A stretch of 13,257 bases of DNA from an uncultured Myxococcales bacterium. GTDB lineage: Bacteria; Myxococcota_A; UBA9042. The notes beneath the pieces were generated by a model. It saw only the letters and a list, made by a program, of their open reading frames with translations. It was not told where the DNA came from and made no database searches. The position numbers and the translations under genes are program-made. Positions 1 through 6,300 of the stretch are shown here, one piece after another; within the stretch, counting starts at the first letter, position 1, and every line of letters begins with the position of its first letter. The stretch is from contig CAIXAA010000064.1 of assembly GCA_903917305.1 (NCBI GenBank), positions 1 through 13,257 of the forward strand, read 5' to 3'.

Positions 1-380
1 AGCTTGGCATTTTCAATCTCGGCCAGGATCGTCCGCGCGCGCTGCTGCCGCTCGGCATCGACGCCCTTGGCCTCGAGGAACTGCCGCAGGTGGCCTTCAG
101 CGGCGTCGCGCTTGCCCGCCAGGTGCTCCGCGCGGCCGGCACCGTAGAGGTACAGCGGATCCGGGTGGCTCTGGTTGGCCGCGAGGTAAAGCTCCGCAGC
201 GCGGGCGTAATCGGCGGCCTGGAACGCCGCGCTCGCCTGCTGCGCCATCGACGCAGCAGCCTTTGTTTTGTCGAAGCCCTTGGGCTCGGCCGCCAGCGCC
301 AAAGCCGTCAGCAGCATGCCGCACAGCATGATGCCCCAGAACAGCCGCTGCAGCGCGGACCGCCGCTGAATGTCGTTCAC
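1..380 (-). CDS. Secreted TPR-like protein (N-terminal part; continues past the window edge)
   Basis: This gene reads leftward off the window, and 126 codons are visible. I chose the GTG at 380-378 because a strong purine-rich Shine-Dalgarno (GGAGGGG) lies directly upstream. The ATG seen just before it runs straight into TGA. A positively charged start (QRR at residues 5-7) is followed by a hydrophobic stretch at about residues 13-31, ending in an Ala-rich stretch compatible with signal peptidase I cleavage, so the protein is probably exported. From about residue 45 on it is helical and alanine-rich, with TPR-like spacing (AFQAADYARAAELYLAA, then LYLYGAGRAEHLAGKRDAAE). TPR proteins are protein-protein interaction scaffolds, and nothing visible gives a specific role. 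The divergent neighbour is an Lgt-family enzyme, 183 bp away. Family assignment is moderate because only the N-terminal part is present. Confidence 0.75.
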   Translation of the reverse strand, partial: MNDIQRRSALQRLFWGIMLCGMLLTALALAAEPKGFDKTKAAASMAQQASAAFQAADYARAAELYLAANQSHPDPLYLYGAGRAEHLAGKRDAAEGHLRQFLEAKGVDAERQQRARTILAEIENAK

Positions 381-563
381 ATCCCCTCCCGCGCAACGCC
401 CGAGGTGCCCCAGCCCAGGCCCTTGCGCCCGCGGATGCTAGCGCGCGCCAACGCTGCGAAGCAAGCGAACACGCAGCGGTCGATCGCAGGGCAAAGCCGC
501 TGGACAGGCTGCGAAAGCCGCCCCAAGCTTCAGTCCGTCGCGCTGGCGCCCGAACCGGACCTG

Positions 564-1319
564 ATGCACCCGATTCTCCTGCACATCGGCACCCTTCCGA
601 TCCAGGGCTACGCCGTCTTCGTCGCGCTGGCGGCGCTCGTGGCCTTTCGCATCCGCCGCAGCGAGCTGGCGCGCCTGGGCTGGCAGGCGGATCCGCGGCA
701 GCGGCGGCTGGCGTTGGCGGCGCTGGTGGGCGCGGTGCTCGGCTCCAAGCTGGGCGTCGCGTTGTTCCCGGCGCTGGGCGATCCGCGCGCGTTCTGGCTG
801 CGGATGCTGGACATCGACTTCACCGGCAAGACCGTCGTCGGTGCGCTGGCGGGCGGCTTCGTCGCGGTGGAGATCGCCAAGCGCCGTCTGGGCATCCGCC
901 ACCGCACCGGCGACGCGTGGGCCGTCGCGCTGCCGGCCGGGCAGGGCATCGGGCGGCTGGGCTGCCTGCTGCACGGTTGCTGCGCCGGCGTGCCGAGTGC
1001 CGTGCCGTGGGCGGTCACGATCTCAGGAATCACACGCCATCCCGCGCCCTTGTACGAGTCCGTGCTCGATTTCGCCTTGGCGGCGGTGCTTTGGAGCATC
1101 CGCAAGCAGCCGCGCCCGCTCGGCCACCTGTTCCGCTTCTACCTCATCGGCTACGCGACGATCCGCTTGAGTCTCGATGGTTTGCGCGTCGATTCGCAGC
1201 CGGCGCTCGGGCCGCTGAGTTGGGTGCAGCTCGGCTGTCTGCTGGCGATGGCGGGCTTTGGCGTGCAGCTGCTGCGCGAACGCGGTCAGAACCTGTGTCC
1301 GACGCCGAACGCGCCGTAG
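564..1319 (+). CDS. lgt: Lgt-family prolipoprotein diacylglyceryl transferase-like membrane protein
   Basis: A 251-residue polytopic inner-membrane protein. Lgt transfers diacylglycerol from phosphatidylglycerol to the lipobox cysteine of exported prolipoproteins. Family marks, in order: an N-terminus typical of Lgt (MHPILLHIGTLPIQGYAVFV), a GKTVVGALAGG segment at about 88-98, the core GRLGCLLHGCCAG at 130-142 with the conserved Arg131, HPAPLYE at 159-165, and R201...D205..R208 near the C-terminus. The reading frame extends upstream, but ATG 564 was chosen because the family motif begins there. The Shine-Dalgarno is weak. Oddities: the core reads GCLLHGCC where the E. coli enzyme has GNF..NGE, and an Asp sits where E. 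coli has Glu243 (positions recalled from the known enzyme). It may therefore be a divergent paralogue rather than the housekeeping enzyme. Several predicted lipoproteins in the window are possible clients. Confidence 0.85.
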   Translation: MHPILLHIGTLPIQGYAVFVALAALVAFRIRRSELARLGWQADPRQRRLALAALVGAVLGSKLGVALFPALGDPRAFWLRMLDIDFTGKTVVGALAGGFVAVEIAKRRLGIRHRTGDAWAVALPAGQGIGRLGCLLHGCCAGVPSAVPWAVTISGITRHPAPLYESVLDFALAAVLWSIRKQPRPLGHLFRFYLIGYATIRLSLDGLRVDSQPALGPLSWVQLGCLLAMAGFGVQLLRERGQNLCPTPNAP

Positions 1320-1915
1320 GGCGCCCAATCCGCGCCTTGGATGCGGTCGGTCGCCATCGTCATCGCGCCGCCTTCCAGAAACAAGTCCATGCCTTCCGGG
1401 GCGCGCCAGGCAATCCCAAGCGGCAGCCGCACCGTGCCGATCTGCGCGCCAATCGATGGCGCGGTGTACACCCACACCGGCGTGCCCTCGAGCCGCACCG
1501 ACACGGGCAGCGCCGCCGCGACAAACAGCCAACCGCCCGAGAGTTGCAAGCCTAGCTGGAGGTTTTCCGTGTCAATCACGTGAAAGCGCGTGAACACGCC
1601 CGTGCCGACGGAGGAGAAGGTGCCCACCGTGACCAGCCCGCCGATATCCGCGTACTTGAACTGCGCGAGGTAGCTTGTTTGCACCTGAACGCTGCCCGTC
1701 GGCGCCGACGTTTCGCCCTTCCCCGCGTTCCAGGTCGTGCCGCCGACCGCCAGATCCAGGCGCGAGATCTCGCCCTGGTTGCGCGGCAACATCGGCGGCA
1801 CGGCGGCCATCGGCGCGCAGGCCCACAGCGCGAAGTACGCGATGCACAAGCCCAAAAGCAGCCAGCCGAGGAGGGCCTCGCGGGTCAACAGCTTGGCGGG
1901 TCCGCTGTCTTGCAC
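1286..1915 (-). CDS. Hypothetical membrane- or lipid-anchored beta-rich envelope protein
   Basis: A 209-residue protein of no recognised family. The start is a GTG at 1915-1913, one base after the TGA of the upstream radical SAM gene. A GAGG Shine-Dalgarno is embedded in the end of that gene, so the two are almost certainly translated as a coupled pair. Residues 15-32 are strongly hydrophobic and end in ALWAC, a lipobox-like site (Cys33) that has an unusual Trp at -2. It could therefore be a lipoprotein or simply carry a membrane anchor. From about residue 50 to the end the sequence alternates polar and hydrophobic residues (SVQVQTSYLAQFKYA, LQLGLQLSGGWLFVAAALPV) and finishes in Phe, as many outer-membrane beta-barrel proteins do. 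The last 34 bp overlap the 3' end of the opposing lgt gene. The beta-barrel idea is inference, and about 160 residues would make a small barrel. Confidence 0.8.
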   Translation of the reverse strand: MQDSGPAKLLTREALLGWLLLGLCIAYFALWACAPMAAVPPMLPRNQGEISRLDLAVGGTTWNAGKGETSAPTGSVQVQTSYLAQFKYADIGGLVTVGTFSSVGTGVFTRFHVIDTENLQLGLQLSGGWLFVAAALPVSVRLEGTPVWVYTAPSIGAQIGTVRLPLGIAWRAPEGMDLFLEGGAMTMATDRIQGADWAPYGAFGVGHRF

Positions 1916-1916
1916 G

Positions 1917-3317
1917 TCAACCTCGCAGCGCTTGCGCCAGCGCGTGCTCGCGCCCCGGCCGATGCAGGATGTTGTAGGTGTCGAACGGGATCAGCCGCCC
2001 ATCCGGGTGCACGATGTGGATGCAGGAGCGCTGGACCGCGCGCAGGTCCAGGCTCCAAGCGTCGAGGAACTGCACAATCATGACGCGAAAGACATTTTCG
2101 TAGGTCAGCGGCCCCAGGCACGCGGGATCCGGCAGGCAGTCCAGCAGCTCGCGAAGCGCGGCCGTGTGCGACGACGGCGAGTGGCGCGCAGAGAAGGCTT
2201 CGTAGAGTTTCTGGGCGGTTTCGCGATCCGGCTCGATCGGCAGCTCCGTCTCCAGCAGCGCGCCCGGGTCCAGCAGCGCGGAGAGCGGCACCACCGTGCC
2301 TTGCACCTTGAACGCGTACCCCATCGCCAGGCAGTCGGAGTGGCACGGCACCGGCACGATGTCTTCAGCCTTGAACAGCGGCGTCTGTTCCAGCAGCAAC
2401 TGCCGCACGCCGCCGAACGTCAAGCGCTCCAATGCATGGTTGATCGTCGGCGTCCGTCCCGCGGCCTGCATCGGCTGCAGCGTCACGCCGCGCACGCAGC
2501 GCCACTCGAGCCCATGGCGGATCACGTCGCCGATTTCGTCTTCGTTCACGCCCTTCTGCAGCGTCATGACCAGGGTTGTCGAAATGCCAAGCTCTTCCAA
2601 CACTTCCAGCGCCTTGTGCCGCGTTTCGCGCAGGTCGACGCCGCGCAGCCGTTCCAGCCGGCCGCCGTGCAGCGAGTCGAACTGCAGGTAGATCTCCAGG
2701 TTCGGCTTGCAGGCCGCGAGTTGCTCCGCAAAAGCGCGATCCTCCGCGATTCGCACGCCGTTCGTGTTGATCATCAGGTGGCGGATGGGCAGGCTGCGCA
2801 CCCGCTCGATGATCGCAAAGAAATCAGGGTGCAACGTCGGTTCGCCGCCGGAGAGCTGGAGCACGTTGAGCGTGTCCTCCGAGCGCGCCACCGCCGCCAG
2901 CATCGTGTCGATCTCGCCCAGGCTGCGAAAGCCGGTGCGGTGTGGGCCGCTGCTGGCATAACACACTGGACACGCGAGGTTGCAGTGGTCCGTGATCTCC
3001 AGCACCGCGATGCACGTGTGCTGCTGGTGGTCCGGGCACAGGCCGCAATCGTACGGACAGCCGTCGCGGATCACGGTCTGCGGCGCGTTGGGCTGGCCGC
3101 CCGGGTCCAGATGGTGTTCCCGGCAGCGGCGGAACCAGGCGATGTCGTCGTCGAGCAGCACGCGTTCGGGGCCGTGCTTGGGGCAGCGCTTGTCGAACCA
3201 GACGCGGCCGTCCTCGAAGACGATGCGGCCGATGGCCTGGCCAAGACACTGAGAACACAGCCCTACCGCGACGTCGTAGAACTGCCAGGGCGTGGTGTGG
3301 TACGGCATGCAGTCCAT
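1917..3317 (-). CDS. Radical SAM enzyme, tetraether-synthase-like (COG1964-type) family
   Basis: 466 residues. The radical SAM cluster motif CNLACPVC is at 112-119 (CX3CX2C), and GGEP at 157-160 is the SAM-binding motif. Ahead of it lies a cysteine-rich N-terminal module: CSQC at 21-24 and RCPKHG at 44-49, resembling a rubredoxin-type metal site. Next comes GCPYDCGLC at 86-94 plus HTC at 100-102, a likely auxiliary iron-sulfur site. The C-terminal part has PVPCHSDC at 322-329, then Cys394, Cys400 and SCIH at 431-434, followed by DGRLIPFDTYN at 439-449. This order (C..C, CPxHG, GCPxDCGLC, HTC, CNLxCPVC) matches my recollection of the family of archaeal tetraether synthase Tes (MJ0619). Tes couples lipid chains to make membrane-spanning lipids. 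The substrate of bacterial relatives is mostly unknown, so a lipid role is inference. The next gene is translationally coupled and encodes an envelope protein. The start is ATG 3317, and ATG 3308 (Met4) is an alternative. Neither has a strong Shine-Dalgarno. Confidence 0.88.
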   Translation of the reverse strand: MDCMPYHTTPWQFYDVAVGLCSQCLGQAIGRIVFEDGRVWFDKRCPKHGPERVLLDDDIAWFRRCREHHLDPGGQPNAPQTVIRDGCPYDCGLCPDHQQHTCIAVLEITDHCNLACPVCYASSGPHRTGFRSLGEIDTMLAAVARSEDTLNVLQLSGGEPTLHPDFFAIIERVRSLPIRHLMINTNGVRIAEDRAFAEQLAACKPNLEIYLQFDSLHGGRLERLRGVDLRETRHKALEVLEELGISTTLVMTLQKGVNEDEIGDVIRHGLEWRCVRGVTLQPMQAAGRTPTINHALERLTFGGVRQLLLEQTPLFKAEDIVPVPCHSDCLAMGYAFKVQGTVVPLSALLDPGALLETELPIEPDRETAQKLYEAFSARHSPSSHTAALRELLDCLPDPACLGPLTYENVFRVMIVQFLDAWSLDLRAVQRSCIHIVHPDGRLIPFDTYNILHRPGREHALAQALRG

Positions 3318-3321
3318 CCGA

Positions 3322-3336
3322 AGTCAGGACCTGACT
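3322..3336. promoter_or_regulatory. Perfect 7+1+7 dyad just upstream of the radical SAM start
   Basis: AGTCAGG (3322-3328), a single A, then its exact reverse complement CCTGACT (3330-3336). It ends 4 bp before the ATG at 3317 on the minus strand, where the Shine-Dalgarno should be. It could be a repressor operator or an mRNA hairpin limiting translation. The second is less likely because the loop is only one base. The symmetry is seen directly; the function is inferred. Confidence 0.4.
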
Positions 3337-3340
3337 GTAT

Positions 3341-3371
3341 GCCGCGCCACACCGCCCAGGCAAGGCGCGGC
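3341..3371 (-). terminator. GC-rich hairpin directly after the giant lipoprotein stop codon
   Basis: GCCGCGCC (3341-3348) and GGCGCGGC (3364-3371) form a perfect 8-bp stem with a 15-base loop. The stem starts at the base next to the TAG stop codon of the lipoprotein gene. There is no T-run after the stem on the minus strand, so it is not a classical intrinsic terminator. It may attenuate read-through into, or separate transcripts from, the radical SAM gene 54 bp downstream, or protect the 3' end of the message. Confidence 0.35.
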
Positions 3372-6300
3372 CTATTTGCCGATGCCCCCGAACACGAGCG
3401 GCGCCGGCAGCGCGGAGCAGAGTGGCGTCGCGGTCGACAGCGTGACGTTGCTGTTTTTCTGGCCGATGCTCTGCGGCTTGAACGTGCCAGCAAACTGCGC
3501 GTAGAAGCCAGGGGTTGCCGTCCCCGCGTAGAGGTTGAGCGCAAAGTCCGTCGGGTTCGAGAGCGCCAGCGTCAGCGCAGCCGCCATGTTGCCGGAATTG
3601 TGCACGCGGAAGTTGCCGTTCACGGTCGTGGTCAGGCCCACCTTCGTCGTCGGGAAGTTCGCAACCGCTCGGTTGAACGTGAGGATCGCGCCTGCCGCCG
3701 TCATGTGCGCCGTCACGATGTGCGTGCCGTCCCCCTGCGCCGTCGTCGTGATGGCCACGGTGTCGGTGTAGAAGTTGGCGCTGGTGACCGACGTGCCCGG
3801 GATCGCCTTGGGCGTGACGGTCAGGACCAGCGACGCGCCGGCGGCGACCGTGGTGCTGGCCGGCGCGACCGTGAAGGCGGAGTTCGTGCCCTTGGTCATC
3901 GCCGCGTTGACCGTGATCGAGCTGGCCGTCTGGTTCGTGACCGTCACGGTCTTGGCGCCGGCGGTCGCGCCGCAGGCGACGTAGCCGTTGGTGCCGAAGT
4001 AGAGGTTCGAGGGCGTCACCTTGACGGTCGGTGCGGCAATGCCCGCGCCGGTCAACGGCATCGACGTGAACGGCAGCGGCTTGCACAGCACCGTCGAAGG
4101 CGCCGTGATCATCGCCGTATCGCTGTACGTCTGCACCGCCTGCGGCAGGAACTGGCCCACCGGCAACGCAGACGTGTTGCCCGCGACGAGGAACGCTTGC
4201 GGCATATTGAACGTGACCTTGTCGACCGGCGTAAAGCTGAGCGTCGCCGCGGCGTTGCCGCTGTTGGTGATCGAGAACTGCGAGTTCCCCGCGGCGCCGA
4301 TGGCCACGCTGCCAAAGTTGATGCTGGTGGCGGAGATGGCCAGGATCGCGCCGTGGGCGGTCTGGGTCAGCTCGACGGCGTGCGGCGTGTCGCCGAACGC
4401 ATCGGTGGTCAAGGTCAGCGTGTCGCCGTAGAGGTCCGGCGTCACTTCGGAAGTGGCCGGGATCGGCTTGGGCGTCACGGTCAGGGTCAGCGTGCCGCCG
4501 CCAGCGGCCACCGTCCCGTCCGCCGGCACCATGGTCACCGTGAACAGCGGCACCGCGGCGCCAAGGGTCGGCGTGACGTGGTAGACTTGGTTGCCCGTGT
4601 TCTTGAAGACGATCTGCTGCGCCGCACCGGTCGTGCCGCAATCCACCGCGCCGAAATCCAGGGCGCCGGGCGCGAAGGAGACCACGCCGCTGGTGCCTTG
4701 GCCGGTCACCGCGAGGCCCGCCGGCAGCGGGGCGCACAGAACGTCCGCGTTGCCGACCGACGCCTTGAACGAATCCGTCTGCACCGTCGTGGTCACGCCG
4801 GGCGCAAACTTGGCCGTGACGAACGCGCTCGTGCCGCCCGCCACCGGCCAGGACGCCGCATCCAGGCTGAACGTCGGGTTCGTGCCGGCCAGCCCCACCG
4901 TCGCCGCCGCGTTGCCCGTGTTGATCACCTGGAACTGCTGCGTCGCCGTCGTGCTGACCGGCATCTGGCCGAAGTCCAGGCTGACCGGCGCGAACGCGAG
5001 GATGGCCCCCTGCGCCGTCTGCCGGATGGGCACGGAGTGGCCGGTATCGCCAATGATGTCGGTGCTGATGCTAAGGTTCTCGCCGTAGAGGTTGTCCGTC
5101 ACGGCAGACGCCGACGGCATGGCGGCCGAGCTGATGGTCAAGGTCACCGATGCGCCGGCGATGAGCGAGCCGCTGTTCGGCGTGCTGACGGTGTAGTGGC
5201 TCGGCGAATTGTCGAGGTCCGCGAACCACTTGACGGGTGCGTTGCCGGTGTTCGTCAGCTTGAGCGTCTGCGCCGTCGGCGTAGCGCCGCAGTTGATCTT
5301 GCCGAACTCGATCTGGCCCTTGTCCAGCGACAGGCCGCCGTTCTGGCCCGTGCCGGTCAGCTGGATGGCCGCCGGCTTGTCGGCGCACAGCACGTCGCCG
5401 GCGTTGACCGACACCGTGATCGTCCCTGATTTCACAGTGGTATCGACCGGCAGGAACGTCGCCGTTCCATTGAGCGTCGCGCCGGCGCCGATGGTCTGCA
5501 CGCCCGTGGGCAGCACGCCAAACGTGTCGCCCGTGGCACCGAGCGTCACGTGCGCGTCGGCGTTGCCGCTGTTGGTCACCTTGAACGTCACGGTCTTGAG
5601 GCTGGAAACCGGCACCATGCCAAACGGGATGCTGCCCGTGTCCACGGCCAGGATCGCGCCCTTGGCGCCTTCCGCGAGCTTGACGATGTGCGGCGAATCC
5701 GCCAGGGCGTCGGTAGTGATCGTCAGTGTATCCGCGTAGTTGCCAGGAACGGCAGACGTGCCCGGAATCGCCTTGGGCGTCACCAGGACATCGATCTTCG
5801 CGCCCGCATCGACGACCGTCGCCGGCACGCTGAGGTCATAGGGAGAGGCCGCGGCTGCCGACAGCGCGGCGCCAAAGGTCATGGAACCGTTACCCTTGTT
5901 GCTGATCGTGACCTTCTGCGCCGCACCCGGCTGGCCACCGCAGGCTTGCAGACCGAAGTCCAGGTCGCCCGTCACGCTCGCCACGGCCATCTGACCGGTG
6001 CCGCTCAGCGCGATGGACGGCGGCAGCGCCGCGCACAGCACGTCGCCCGCATCGACACCGACGGCGATGGAGCCGGTCAGCGCCGCCATGTCGCTCGGCG
6101 CGAAAGTGGCCGTGCCGAGGAGCGTTTCGCCGGCCGCAAGCGTCTGCACGCCGCTCGGCTCCACGGTGAAGCCCTTGCCGGATGCGGTCAGCGTCACGTG
6201 CGCCGGCATCGACCCGCTGTTGGTCAGCTTGAACGGCAGGTCCTTGGTCGTCGGAACTGCCACCAGCCCGAACGGAATCGTCGCCGTATCCAGCGTCAGG

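Noticed and set aside
452..478. 7-bp inverted repeat CGCTGCG/CGCAGCG with a 13-base loop upstream of lgt
   Set aside because: It has no T-run, lies mid-gap between divergent genes, and such short GC-only symmetry is common by chance in DNA of this composition.
90..563. N-terminal extension of the lgt reading frame
   Set aside because: The extension runs antisense through the TPR-like gene and has no Lgt features. Family homology begins at Met 564.
2824..4737. 637-codon minus-strand frame bridging the radical SAM and giant lipoprotein genes
   Set aside because: It is a different frame of the same strand, has Arg/Gly/His-rich low-information sequence, and crosses two well-supported gene boundaries.
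1737..5429. 1230-codon open frame on the plus strand, antisense to the radical SAM and giant lipoprotein genes
   Set aside because: The translation is Arg/His/Gln-rich without recognisable motifs, as expected for the antisense of GC-rich coding DNA. It spans two genes with strong motif support on the minus strand.
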